DNA of 64,000 nucleotides from Candidatus Pyrohabitans jungbluthii (GCA_002010065.2 MTMD02000015.1:33768-97767), one strand, 5' to 3'. Counted from the stretch's first letter, positions 1 to 8,006 are shown. The notes: generated by a model from the sequence alone, not told the origin. Program-made: numbers and translations.

Positions 1-1
1 C

Positions 2-175
2 AGGATTTGCAACTGCAAGCGCGACGACGGTTGTCCGCGATGCACCTACTCCTACCAGTGCGGAAACAACAACCGCCCCCTATTTAAGGCAGGCGCCCTC
101 GCGTGTGCAGAAACACTGCTGCGAGGAAAGGCAAGAGCAATAGGAGACTATGAGGGTGAGAAGCCATACGTGTAG
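2..175 (+). CDS. DEAD/DEAH-type helicase, C-terminal fragment (DUF1998-like)
   Basis: This is the 3' end of a gene entering from the left edge; 57 codons are visible in frame 2, ending at TAG 173-175. The fragment carries a cysteine-rich motif, [19 protein letters not shown], followed by a basic helical tail. This pattern is typical of the zinc-binding C-terminal DUF1998 region of Hrq1/MrfA-type helicases, which unwind DNA and act in repair. Seen: the cysteine pattern. Inferred: the helicase identity, since the motor domains lie outside the window. Confidence 0.6.
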   Translation, partial: RICNCKRDDGCPRCTYSYQCGNNNRPLFKAGALACAETLLRGKARAIGDYEGEKPYV

Positions 176-183
176 CGCAAGAT

Positions 184-198
184 TTTTTATATATAATC
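184..198 (+). promoter_or_regulatory. TATA box for the small membrane protein at 213
   Basis: The run TTTTTTATATATAATC lies inside the end of the helicase gene and just after it. Its centre is about 22-25 nt before the ATG at 213, which puts the expected transcription start at or next to that ATG. The downstream gene is therefore probably leaderless. Confidence 0.6.
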
Positions 199-212
199 TA
201 CAGGATATTGGC

Positions 213-404
213 ATGGACGAGATTGTGCTCAGGCTGGATAAGAAGGCGATGCGCAAGCTCTATGCTGTCGCCCTCTTCTTTGGTGTTGTTATGGGACTTT
301 TTTTAATACCAGACAGCACAATAGAGCTTGCAGGTATTGTCCTGCTCATCCTCCTGAGCATGTCCCTAGGTGTGATGCTCGAGAGGATAAGGGTGGAGAG
401 TTAG
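213..404 (+). CDS. Small two-helix membrane protein, unknown function
   Basis: A 63-residue protein starting MDEIVLRLDKKAMRKL, followed by two hydrophobic segments (about residues 16-34 and 38-56) and a charged tail, so it should sit in the cytoplasmic membrane as a hairpin. I chose the ATG at 213 over an in-frame ATG at 150 because a TATA box sits about 22 nt upstream of it. It ends 13 nt before purC and may be cotranscribed with it. I do not recognise the family. Confidence 0.55.
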   Translation: MDEIVLRLDKKAMRKLYAVALFFGVVMGLFLIPDSTIELAGIVLLILLSMSLGVMLERIRVES

Positions 405-417
405 TGAAGGTGATAAA

Positions 418-1113
418 ATGAAGCTTATCTACGCTGGCAAGGCTAAAAGCTTGTATGAGCTGGACGAAGAGCGCGTGCTCATGGAGTTCCGCGACGACTT
501 AACCGCAGGAGACGGTGCGAAGAAGGCGACAAAGGCTGGAAAGGGAGCGCTTAACGCAGAGATATCTGCTAAGTTCATGGAGCTTCTCAGGGGAAAGGGA
601 ATACCCACGCATTACCTCGCCTTTGAGGCGCCAAACAAGCACGTAGTGAAGCGCGTTAAGATAGTGCCCCTCGAGGTTATTGTGCGCAACATAGCCACAG
701 GTAGCTTGGTGAGGCGCTACCCCTTTAAAGAGGGCACCGAGCTATCGCCACCCATTGTGGAGTTCTGCCTAAAGAGCGATGAATACCATGACCCCATGGT
801 GAACGAAGACATAGCCCTCGCTTTGAGCGTCGTCTCTTCAAGGGAGGAGCTCGCGAAGATGCGCGAAATTGCGCTGAAGGTGAACGAAGTCCTGAGCGAG
901 TTCCTGCGGGAGAAGGGGATTATACTCGTAGACTTCAAGCTGGAGTTTGGCTATGACAGCGAAGGCAATCTCATTGTTGCGGACGAAATCTCTCCCGACA
1001 CCTGCCGCTTTTGGGACGCGGAGACAAGGGAGATTATGGATAAAGACCGCTTCCGGCGCGATCTTGGGGATGTACTGAAGTACTACGAGGAGGTAAAAAG
1101 GAGAATCTCATAA
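418..1113 (+). CDS. purC: SAICAR synthetase
   Basis: Phosphoribosylaminoimidazole-succinocarboxamide synthase joins CAIR and aspartate using ATP in de novo purine synthesis. The 231 residues match the usual length of the family. The start YAGKAKSLYELDEERVL is the family's nucleotide-binding opening (Y-x-GKAK), and VPLEVIVRNIATGSL and DEISPDTCRFWD are conserved substrate-site segments. The ATG follows GTGAAGGTGATAAA, a good ribosome-binding sequence. No other purine gene is present in the window. The gene converges on a minus-strand structured RNA whose 3' end lies about 30 nt beyond the stop. Confidence 0.95.
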   Translation: MKLIYAGKAKSLYELDEERVLMEFRDDLTAGDGAKKATKAGKGALNAEISAKFMELLRGKGIPTHYLAFEAPNKHVVKRVKIVPLEVIVRNIATGSLVRRYPFKEGTELSPPIVEFCLKSDEYHDPMVNEDIALALSVVSSREELAKMREIALKVNEVLSEFLREKGIILVDFKLEFGYDSEGNLIVADEISPDTCRFWDAETREIMDKDRFRRDLGDVLKYYEEVKRRIS

Positions 1114-1145
1114 AACTGATGAAAAACTACAAGAAGAGTATAAAA

Positions 1146-1362
1146 ACCGGATTTGAGGTCAAGCGGTTAAACCTTAAGGCACGCCTCAAAGGCTTACCCT
1201 TTTTAGGGGGCAAACCTCTTTAGCATTGCCTATCAGGTACACAGCCCGGCGAACAGGTAGCTGTCCCGCACCTTCACTCCCAACCCGGGTTTCCCCGAAT
1301 GAGAGTGTCGGGCAAAGACGAGCGCCCTGCCGAACTGCCCGCTTGATTTCCTCTCCGGTGGA
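1146..1362 (-). ncRNA. Candidate structured RNA of about 215 nt, family unknown
   Basis: A GC-rich island in an AT-rich spacer. On the minus strand the two ends form a long closing stem: 1354-1358 pairs with 1147-1151 (CCGGA/TCCGG), 1350-1353 with 1155-1158 (GAGG/CCTC) and 1339-1346 with 1159-1166 (TCAAGCGG/CCGCTTGA), with an AAA bulge on each side. Inside, 1303-1307 pairs with 1275-1279, capped by CGGG-GAAA-CCCG, a GNRA tetraloop that exists only when read on this strand. A TATA-like box (CTATTTATGC, 1390-1381) lies about 25 nt before the 5' end, and TTTTT follows the closing stem at 1146-1142. I see none of the conserved cores of RNase P, SRP or 5S RNA. Promoter, fold and terminator agree on one transcript. 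The function is unknown. Confidence 0.6.
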
Positions 1363-1380
1363 ATAAATATTGTATTAGTC

Positions 1381-1390
1381 GCATAAATAG
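1381..1390 (-). promoter_or_regulatory. TATA-like box for the structured RNA
   Basis: CTATTTATGC on the minus strand. The spacing to the outermost closing-stem base (about 1358-1362) is the 22-27 nt typical of archaeal promoters. Confidence 0.5.
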
Positions 1391-1611
1391 TTTTCGGTTG
1401 ATATTTATTACTCCTAGGAATCTGAAAGTGGGGTACGTAGATTATTTCGCCTAACTGAAGAGAGCATATGCCCAAGCTTCCTGACAGAAAGACAGGATGG
1501 GTAATCAGACATGTAACCTAGCCTTGGATCCAAATGTGCAAGAGCTATAGAATCTCCTCAGAGTTTGAAGGGTTTCTCATCCCTCGAATGGTCAATCGCT
1601 CTGTTTTTATA

Positions 1612-1894
1612 TTACTGCTCTGGCTTTATCAGAAGAAACTGCTTTCCCTCTTCCTCTTTTACCTTTTTAAAAAAATCGCAACCCATGCAGGTTAGTTGCT
1701 TCTCAGCAAAAGTCCCCTCCCATCGCAGAATGTACCACTAACTGCCCAGCAAATCCTACCCCCGTTTTTTCCCCATTCAATCCATCATAAGAGGTATCAA
1801 CTGCCGCAGGGCACACGCCGAATTCAGTTACCTTTGTCCCTCCTGGATGCCTACCACAATTCTTGAATTCCCAACAATTTTGCCGGTGTATCAT
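1612..1894 (-). pseudogene. Two-CW domain protein, broken by two one-base losses
   Basis: The intact first part reads CWEFKNCGRHPGG, then FGVCPAA, matching the small cysteine-rich two-CW domain family. The open frame stops early. Adding one A in the A6 run (around 1766-1771 on the plus strand) restores NGGRICWAVSGTFCDG. Adding one G in the following G4 run restores GTFAEKQLTCMGCDFFKKV and an in-frame TAA at 1612-1614. Both losses are in homopolymers. The gene is therefore either recently decayed or carries two sequencing or assembly errors. A ribosome-binding sequence (GAGAGGG) precedes the ATG at 1894. The function of two-CW proteins is not established. Confidence 0.65.
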
Positions 1895-2020
1895 TTTATT
1901 ACCCTCTCTCTTTCTCGTGAATTTACCTTTAATACACTATATACGCGTAGATAGATAAACATTATTTTTCATAGCCTGAAACTTAATCGAAGTGCTGGCA
2001 AACTACTGCCTACGGTGACT

Positions 2021-4021
2021 CTACCTTACCCTGCTCCCCTCCTTAACATCCCTATCCAGAGTTATTGCCCTTGCTTTGCCATCTCCAACGCTGCGTAGCA
2101 GCAGCACCTCGCTTTTCTCACCAGCCACCTCGAAGGGTTCAATGTTCGTAAGTACCGCCACCAGCCTGCCTTCTAGCTTCTCCGCGTCGCTGAGCTGCGA
2201 CACCGCTTGCTTTGTGGCATCGCCCAAGCTGAGGGTGAGCTTCCAGTATCCATTACCAAGCTTCTCCACTGCCTTCACGCGAGCCACGCGGAAGTCGAAA
2301 CTGGAGAAGAAGTCGTAGGTTATTTCCTGCTTTGACTTGAAAATCTCCTCAAATTGGGTAACCTCCGATGTTATACTGCGCAGCCTCTCTATAGCCTCAT
2401 CGTCGAGCTTCGGAAACAGCGGCTTTGGCTTAGCAATTTTCGTCCCGGGTTTAATCTTTTCAGTACCAACGTCGCTCAGCATGCCCAGCTCTGTGCCGAG
2501 GAGGCGGGCCACCTCCTGGGCGCTCTGGGGCAAAAACGGGCTCATCAGTATAGCCAAGTCGTAGCACAGGTTGGCGCATACATAAAGCGCAGCCTTCGCG
2601 CGCTCTGGCTCAGCCTTAACCTTCTTCCAGGGCTCCTGCGCCTGGAAGAAGGCGTTGCCGATATCTGAGAGTTCAAGCACCTTGCGTAGACCATCTCTAA
2701 GCTTTACATCCCACATGAGCGAGCGGTACTCTTCAGCGATTCTCCTGCTCTCTTTCAACGTTCGCCTGTCTTCGTCGCTCAGCTCAGCCTCGGGCACAGC
2801 TCCAGAGAAGTAGCGGTGGATGAAGCTCAGTGTGCGATAGAAGAAGTTTCCAAGGTTAGCAACAAGCTCGTTGTTCACTCTCTCCTTAAACTCCCTCCAC
2901 TTCCACTCGGTATCGCTGGTCTCTGGAATAATGTAGGTTAGATAGAAGCGCCACACGTCGCTGCTGAGCTGTGCTTTAGGCAGGTTCTCGCAGAATATCC
3001 CCCATCCTCGCGATTTGGAAATCTTGTCACCCTCGTAGTTGAGATACTGCAGTCCAGCCACGCGGTAGGGTAGGTCATATTCTCCGTTTGCGAGCAACAT
3101 GCCCGGCCAGAAGATGGTGTGGAAGGGTATGTTGTCCTTGCCTATAAAGTGGAATATCTTCGCCTCGCCCTTCCAGAAGGGTTTCCAGGCATCGGCATCG
3201 CCCTTAAGCCTTGCCCATTCCTTGGTGGAGGAAATGTAGCCTATGGGCGCGTCGAACCACACGTAGAAAACCTTGTCCTCGTAGCCCTTTAGGGGGACCT
3301 TTACTCCCCACTCCAAGTCGCGGGTAATGCATCTCGGCTTTAACCCTTCTTTAATCCAGCCCATGGCCATGTTGTAAACCTGCTGGCTCCACACTCCGCG
3401 CCTGCTCTCTATCCACTCCTTAAGCTTCGGCTCAAGCTTGTCTAGGTTGAGAAACAGGTGCCGCGTTTCTTTAAAGACCGGCGTGTTTCCGCACAGAACG
3501 CACCTTGGCTCAATAAGCTCGTCCGGATTTAATAGCGTCGAACAGCGCTCGCACTGATCGCCCCTCGCAGAGTCATAGCCGCAGCTCGGGCAGGTGCCTT
3601 CGACGTAACGGTCCGGGAGAAATCGCTTATCGTGCTCGCAGTAGGGTAAGAGGAGCACGCCCTCGGTTATGTAGCCGTTCTCGTATATCTTCAGAAAAAA
3701 CTCCTTCGTGGTCTTATGATGAATCTCCCTCGAAGTGCGTGAAAAGTTGTCGTAGCTTATGTCCAGCCAGTCGTATATCTCCTTATGTACCTCGTAGTAC
3801 TTGTCTGTAAGCTCTTTGGGAGAAACCCCCAGCTTTCGTGCAGCAACCTCTATGGGTGTGCCATGCTCATCGCTCCCGCCTATAAACACCGTCTCATAGC
3901 CCGCGAGGCGGCAAAAGCGGGCGAATATATCCGCTGGTAGATGCGAACCAGCGATGTTGCCTATGTGGGGTACGTTGTTCACATAGGGCAAGGCGCAGGT
4001 AATCAGTACCTTCTCCGCTAT
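2021..4021 (-). CDS. metG: Methionyl-tRNA synthetase
   Basis: Charges tRNA-Met. HIGH-type motif PHIGN, KMSKS-type KISKS, and a long zinc-knuckle insert with several CxxC pairs (CPSC, CERC, CVLC) identify class I MetRS. The C-terminal ~110 residues (from about SFDFRVARVKAV) resemble a divergent OB-fold tRNA-binding domain. Start: translating from the first usual start codon (TTG, 3991) would remove the first Rossmann strand, KVLITCALPY, which the family needs. A perfect GGAGG (4029-4033) lies 7 nt before an in-frame ATA at 4021-4019, giving I/M-AEKVLITCALPY. I therefore take AUA as the apparent start; a base error for ATG is the alternative. The gene is divergent from the tRNA-binding protein at 4175. 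Confidence 0.9.
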   Translation of the reverse strand: MAEKVLITCALPYVNNVPHIGNIAGSHLPADIFARFCRLAGYETVFIGGSDEHGTPIEVAARKLGVSPKELTDKYYEVHKEIYDWLDISYDNFSRTSREIHHKTTKEFFLKIYENGYITEGVLLLPYCEHDKRFLPDRYVEGTCPSCGYDSARGDQCERCSTLLNPDELIEPRCVLCGNTPVFKETRHLFLNLDKLEPKLKEWIESRRGVWSQQVYNMAMGWIKEGLKPRCITRDLEWGVKVPLKGYEDKVFYVWFDAPIGYISSTKEWARLKGDADAWKPFWKGEAKIFHFIGKDNIPFHTIFWPGMLLANGEYDLPYRVAGLQYLNYEGDKISKSRGWGIFCENLPKAQLSSDVWRFYLTYIIPETSDTEWKWREFKERVNNELVANLGNFFYRTLSFIHRYFSGAVPEAELSDEDRRTLKESRRIAEEYRSLMWDVKLRDGLRKVLELSDIGNAFFQAQEPWKKVKAEPERAKAALYVCANLCYDLAILMSPFLPQSAQEVARLLGTELGMLSDVGTEKIKPGTKIAKPKPLFPKLDDEAIERLRSITSEVTQFEEIFKSKQEITYDFFSSFDFRVARVKAVEKLGNGYWKLTLSLGDATKQAVSQLSDAEKLEGRLVAVLTNIEPFEVAGEKSEVLLLRSVGDGKARAITLDRDVKEGSRVR

Positions 4022-4053
4022 GACAAAACCTCCTATAACTGCGGTTTGTGAGA

Positions 4054-4129
4054 AGGAACCCGCAGGTGGTTCCTATCTCCGGACACGTCTTCTTCCACAG
4101 GGGGGTAGAGGGGGGACGGAGTCCCCCTC
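4054..4129. other. Two hairpins between divergent metG and the tRNA-binding gene
   Basis: AGGAACC (4054-4060) pairs with GGTTCCT (4068-4074). A G-rich arm (4108-4117) pairs with a C-rich arm (4121-4129) around a 3-nt loop. Both lie between divergent genes, so they are not simple terminators of neighbouring genes. They could shape the metG leader or the promoter region. A TATA box for the plus-strand gene (ATATTTATAG, 4141-4150) follows, about 25 nt before its ATG. Confidence 0.35.
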
Positions 4130-4174
4130 TCTCGGCAAGAATATTTATAGGGTTAACAATATAAGATTTCTTGC

Positions 4175-4528
4175 ATGGGAGGCAAGAATGTTACTCTGGA
4201 GGATTTTGAGAAGCTTGACCTTCGCGTGGGCGTGGTAAAGGCAGCGGAGGAGATTAAGGGTTCTGAGAAGCTTCTGAAGCTCCTCGTGGATATAGGTGAA
4301 GTTACCCGGGGCACCGCTCCGGGTGACGGAGAGCGCCAGCTGGTCGCTGGCATAAAGAAGTGGTATTCGCCCGAGCAGCTGGTGGGGAAGCGCATAGTGG
4401 TGCTGGCAAATTTGAAGCCAGCCAAGCTCTTCGGCGTGCTGAGCCAGGGCATGCTGCTCGCAGCGCAGGATGAGCAGGGCGTGGCTCTGCTCATCGCCGA
4501 GGGGGAGCCCGGGGAAAGGGTGCGCTGA
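4175..4528 (+). CDS. Stand-alone MetRS-type tRNA-binding domain protein
   Basis: A 117-residue OB-fold protein of the MetRS C-terminal/CsaA/Arc1p type: LEDFEKLDLRVGVV at the start, then AGIKKWYSPEQLVGK, IVVLANLKPAKLFGVLS and SQGMLLAA, all family hallmarks. Such domains bind tRNA non-specifically, often as dimers, and can assist MetRS in trans. It is transcribed divergently from metG, which carries its own more divergent copy of the domain. ATG 4175 lies about 25 nt after a TATA box, so the transcript is probably leaderless. It is followed 1 nt later by nrdJ. Confidence 0.85.
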   Translation: MGGKNVTLEDFEKLDLRVGVVKAAEEIKGSEKLLKLLVDIGEVTRGTAPGDGERQLVAGIKKWYSPEQLVGKRIVVLANLKPAKLFGVLSQGMLLAAQDEQGVALLIAEGEPGERVR

Positions 4529-4529
4529 G

Positions 4530-6620
4530 ATGCGCGTAAAGAAGATTCGCAAGCGCGATGGCCGCGTTGAGGATTTCAACCCTGAGAAGATACGGAACGC
4601 TATTTTAAAAGCCTTTATCGCCACCGGAGAAGGCAACGGTAGCGTTGCCGGCGAAGTGGCGAGAGAGGTTGTCGCCCGCGTGGAGGAGCGTTTTGCGGGG
4701 CGCATTCCCGGCGTGGAGGATGTTCAGGACATAGTGGAAGAGACGCTTATCAAGCGGGGCTACGCCAAGGTGGCGAAGGCGTACATCCTATACAGAAAGC
4801 AGCGGGAGGAGATTCGCGCAGCCAAGAGTTTCATCGGTGTGCGTGATGATTTAAAGCTGAGTGTTAATGCCACGCAGGTGCTGCAGAAGCGCTACCTGCT
4901 CAAGAACGATAAGGGCGAGGTTATAGAGACTCCAGCTCAGATGTTTCGCAGGGTGGCGAAGGCGATAGCAAAGCCTGAGAAGCGCTATGGCGGCGATGTT
5001 AAGCGTGCCGAGGAGCGCTTCTACTCGGCGATGGTTCGCCTGGATTTTCTTCCAAACTCGCCCACGCTGATGAACGCCGGAACGAAGCTGGGGCAGCTCA
5101 GCGCGTGTTTCGTCCTGCCCGTGGAGGATAGTCTTGAGAGCATCTTCGACGCTTTAAAGCACATGGCGCTGGTGCAGCAGAGCGGAGGTGGCACTGGCTT
5201 TAGCTTCTCAAAGCTCCGCCCTAAGGGCGACATAGTGCGCTCCACAAAGGGCGTCGCTTCTGGGCCGGTGTCCTTCATACGCATCTTCGACGTCACGACG
5301 GACGTCATAAAGCAGGGGGGCAAACGCAGAGGAGCAAACATGGGCATTCTCAGAGTGGATCACCCGGATATAATAGAGTTCATTACAGTCAAGCAGCAGG
5401 AGGGTGTACTTGAGAACTTTAACATAAGCGTTGGCATTACCGACGCTTTCATGGAGGCTGTGCGTAAAGATGAGGAGTATCCGCTGGTGAACCCCCGGAA
5501 TAAAGAGGTTGTCCGCCACATGCGTGCTCGCGATGTGTTCGACATGATTGTAACCGCTGCCTGGCGCACAGGCGATCCCGGCTTGGTTTTCTTAGATGAG
5601 GTGAACCGCCACAATCCCACGCCGGCGCTTGGTGATATAGAGAGCACAAACCCTTGTGGGGAGGTACCTCTCCTGCCTTACGAGTCCTGCAATCTTGGCT
5701 CAATTAACCTCTCCCACTTTGTTTCTCGTGGAGAAGTGGACTGGGAGCGCCTGCGCAAGGCGGTTCGCCTGGGCGTGCACTTCCTGGACAATGTTATAGA
5801 CGCCAACCGCTACCCCCTGCGCGCGATTGAGCGCATGACGAAGGGGAATCGGAAAATCGGCTTGGGGGTAATGGGCTTCGCTGAGATGCTCATAAAGCTG
5901 GGGATGCGCTACGATACCAAAGAGGCGGTGAGCTTTGCTGAGAAGCTGATGAGCTTCATTCAGCACGAGGCGAAGCAAAAATCTCGGGAGTTAGCGGAAG
6001 AGCGGGGCTCCTTCCCCAACATAGACAAGAGCATCTACGCTGGCGAAGCCATGCGCAACGCCACTGTAACAACGATTGCTCCCACGGGAACAATAAGCAT
6101 AATAGCCGGCACCAGCTCCGGGATAGAGCCGCTCTTCGCAATATCCTTCATCCGCAACGTTATGGAGGGCACAAAGCTGCTGGAGGTCAATCCCCTCTTC
6201 GAGCGCATCGCTCGCGAGAGAGGCTTCTATTCCACGGCGCTCATGATGAAAATTGCAAAGACCGGCTCAATTCAGGATATGAAGGAGGTGCCCCGCGATG
6301 TTCGCGAACTCTTCGTCACAGCTATGGATATAGCACCGGAGTGGCATGTGCGCATGCAGGCGGCGTTCCAACGCCACGTGGACAACGCCGTATCTAAGAC
6401 CATAAACCTGCCTCACGATGCCAGCTTGGAGGACGTGCGCCGTGCCTTCTGGTTGGCGTACGAGCTGAAGTGCAAGGGCATAACCGTCTACCGCTATGGA
6501 AGCAAGCGGGAGCAGGTGCTCTACATAGGCTCAATCCTGAAGAAGGAGACGGGCGAGGAGCACATAAGCGCAGACGCGGAGTATTCGGGGGGCTGTCCCA
6601 CGAGGGAATGCATAGTGTGA
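4530..6620 (+). CDS. nrdJ: Adenosylcobalamin-dependent (class II) ribonucleotide reductase
   Basis: Reduces ribonucleotides to deoxyribonucleotides with a radical generated from adenosylcobalamin, with no oxygen requirement. The 696 residues contain an N-terminal ATP-cone (about 1-95, VKKIRKRDGRVEDFNPEKI), the catalytic barrel with FLPNSPTLMNAGT, QSGGGTGFSFSKLRPKGD, NPCGEVPLLPYESCNLGS and PTGTISIIAG, and a C-terminal CPTREC pair that would relay reducing power. The start ATG 4530 overlaps nothing and lies 1 nt after the preceding stop; longer readings would run inside that gene. The corrinoid adenosyltransferase follows within a few bases, linking enzyme and coenzyme supply. Confidence 0.95.
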   Translation: MRVKKIRKRDGRVEDFNPEKIRNAILKAFIATGEGNGSVAGEVAREVVARVEERFAGRIPGVEDVQDIVEETLIKRGYAKVAKAYILYRKQREEIRAAKSFIGVRDDLKLSVNATQVLQKRYLLKNDKGEVIETPAQMFRRVAKAIAKPEKRYGGDVKRAEERFYSAMVRLDFLPNSPTLMNAGTKLGQLSACFVLPVEDSLESIFDALKHMALVQQSGGGTGFSFSKLRPKGDIVRSTKGVASGPVSFIRIFDVTTDVIKQGGKRRGANMGILRVDHPDIIEFITVKQQEGVLENFNISVGITDAFMEAVRKDEEYPLVNPRNKEVVRHMRARDVFDMIVTAAWRTGDPGLVFLDEVNRHNPTPALGDIESTNPCGEVPLLPYESCNLGSINLSHFVSRGEVDWERLRKAVRLGVHFLDNVIDANRYPLRAIERMTKGNRKIGLGVMGFAEMLIKLGMRYDTKEAVSFAEKLMSFIQHEAKQKSRELAEERGSFPNIDKSIYAGEAMRNATVTTIAPTGTISIIAGTSSGIEPLFAISFIRNVMEGTKLLEVNPLFERIARERGFYSTALMMKIAKTGSIQDMKEVPRDVRELFVTAMDIAPEWHVRMQAAFQRHVDNAVSKTINLPHDASLEDVRRAFWLAYELKCKGITVYRYGSKREQVLYIGSILKKETGEEHISADAEYSGGCPTRECIV

Positions 6621-6625
6621 TTCCC

Positions 6626-7147
6626 ATGCGCCGTGGCTTGGTCTACCTGTACACCGGCGAGGGGGAGGGAAAGACCACCAACGCAATAGGCTTGGCGGTT
6701 CGCGCTGTGGGGCAGGGCTTCAAGGCTATAGTGGTGCAGTTCCTCAAGGGAAACCCCGATATCGGCGAGTACAAGGTGCAGAAAAAGCTTGCTCCGCTCT
6801 ACGAGGTCCACCAGTTCGGGAGCAGGCACTACATCGACCTTCTCCACCCTCGTGCCGAGGATAAGGAGCACGCCAGGCGGGCGCTGGAATTTGCGAAGCG
6901 CGCAATGGAGCAGAAGCCACGTATCTTGGTGTTGGATGAGGTCAACCTCGCCGTCGCCTTTGGGCTTGTACCAAAGGAAGAAGTTCTTGAACTCATGGAG
7001 CGCGTGCCGCCAGAAACTGTACTGGTGCTTACAGGTAGGCGCGCACCCAAGGAATTCATAGAGCGCGCAGACCTGGTTACTGAGATGAGGCTGGTCAAAC
7101 ACCCCTACCAGCGGGGAGTTATCGGCAGGCGTGGCGTAGAGTACTAA
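6626..7147 (+). CDS. cobO: Corrinoid adenosyltransferase
   Basis: Transfers the adenosyl group of ATP to Co(I) corrinoid to make adenosylcobalamin. The 173-residue CobA/CobO-type P-loop protein begins GLVYLYTGEGEGKTTNAIG (Walker A GEGEGKTT) and contains RILVLDEVNLAVAFG (Walker B) and VLVLTGRRAPKEFIERADLVTEM, both typical. In-frame alternatives ATG 6608 and GTG 6617 exist, both overlapping the end of nrdJ; I chose ATG 6626 by fit to family length. It stands directly behind nrdJ, whose coenzyme it makes. Its stop overlaps the convergent coiled-coil gene by 4 nt. Confidence 0.92.
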   Translation: MRRGLVYLYTGEGEGKTTNAIGLAVRAVGQGFKAIVVQFLKGNPDIGEYKVQKKLAPLYEVHQFGSRHYIDLLHPRAEDKEHARRALEFAKRAMEQKPRILVLDEVNLAVAFGLVPKEEVLELMERVPPETVLVLTGRRAPKEFIERADLVTEMRLVKHPYQRGVIGRRGVEY

Positions 7148-7773
7148 AGCAGCTTCTCGTACTTCTCCACCTTCTTCATCAGGTCTTCTCTTTCCAGCTC
7201 AAGTTTGCCTATCCTCTCCTTTAGCATGAAAATTTCCTTTTCCTGCTCCTCCAGCTTTTTATCCTTCTTCTCCAGCTCCTTCTCCTTCTCCGCCAGATAC
7301 CTCGTTAGAGTTTTCACCTCCGCCTCAAGCTCCGCGCTTTTACGCACAGCTTCGCGCAGCTCCCGCTCCTTTTCAAGCAGCAGCACCTTCTTCTCCTCTA
7401 TATCTTCGCGATACCCCTCCACCTTTGCCTTAAAAGCAGCCCTCTCATTGGTAAGCTCAAGAATAATCTGCTCCTTCTCTTCCAGCTCCTTCTTAAGCCC
7501 TTCAAGCTCACTTTCCAGCTTCTCAAGCTGATTGTTCTTCTCTTTGAGCATTACCTTCAGCGCTTTTATCTCGCTCTCTGCCTTTTCGTAAAGCTCCTTA
7601 AGCTCGTCCCTCTCCTTCCTGTACTCCTCCAGCTGTGTTCTCTCCCCCTCCAGCTCCTGAAGCAGCTGCTCCTTCTCCTTTAGCTGCTTCAGCAGCGACT
7701 CTTCATGCTGCTTCAGCTTATTTATTTTGTCCTCGTAAAACTCTTTTTCCGTCGCATGCATAATGTTACGCAT
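7144..7773 (-). CDS. Coiled-coil protein, unknown function
   Basis: A 209-residue protein that is almost entirely charged heptad repeat (runs of K, E and L such as LEKKDKKLEEQEKEIFMLKE), predicted as one long coiled coil with no membrane segment or catalytic motif. Two starts are possible: ATG 7773 or ATG 7761. It lies between convergent cobO and tRNA-Phe. Low-complexity composition makes homology-based naming unsafe; structural or SMC-like accessory roles are possible but not shown. Confidence 0.75.
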   Translation of the reverse strand: MRNIMHATEKEFYEDKINKLKQHEESLLKQLKEKEQLLQELEGERTQLEEYRKERDELKELYEKAESEIKALKVMLKEKNNQLEKLESELEGLKKELEEKEQIILELTNERAAFKAKVEGYREDIEEKKVLLLEKERELREAVRKSAELEAEVKTLTRYLAEKEKELEKKDKKLEEQEKEIFMLKERIGKLELEREDLMKKVEKYEKLL

Positions 7774-7783
7774 CCTTTAAAAG

Positions 7784-7857
7784 TGGAGTGGGGGAGATTT
7801 GAACTCCCGACCACTCGATCTTCAGTCGAGCGCTCTCCCAGGCTGAGCTACCACTCC
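7784..7857 (-). tRNA. tRNA-Phe (GAA)
   Basis: The minus strand folds as a cloverleaf: acceptor GGAGTGG with CCACTCC plus discriminator A, D arm GTAGCTCAGCCTGGGAGAGC, anticodon stem CTCGA/TCGAG around CTGAAGA (anticodon GAA), and T arm with GTTCAAATC. There is no intron and no encoded CCA. An AT-rich TATA-like box (around 7887-7897) lies about 35 nt upstream. Confidence 0.95.
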
Positions 7858-8006
7858 TAAGTATTATCATAATCTGAGCACGAACTTAAATATTTTACTC
7901 CGCTCTGTATTTTTAACATCATAAATCAGGTATAACCCACAACGCCAGTTAAATACCCCGCAAGTTATTTATAGCTTCCGGCATAAAATCTGTTGGAGGG
8001 TGTGAT

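Noticed and set aside
1146..1362. RNase P RNA, SRP RNA or 5S rRNA
   Set aside because: GAGGAAAT near the 5' end recalls RNase P, but the other conserved blocks are absent; no SRP helix 8 motif and no 5S pattern are present.
1233..1475. 80-residue minus-strand reading frame
   Set aside because: It runs through the structured-RNA hairpins, lacks a ribosome-binding site and has an unlikely composition.
4108..4129. Transcription terminator
   Set aside because: The hairpin lies between two divergent genes and is not followed by a T run.
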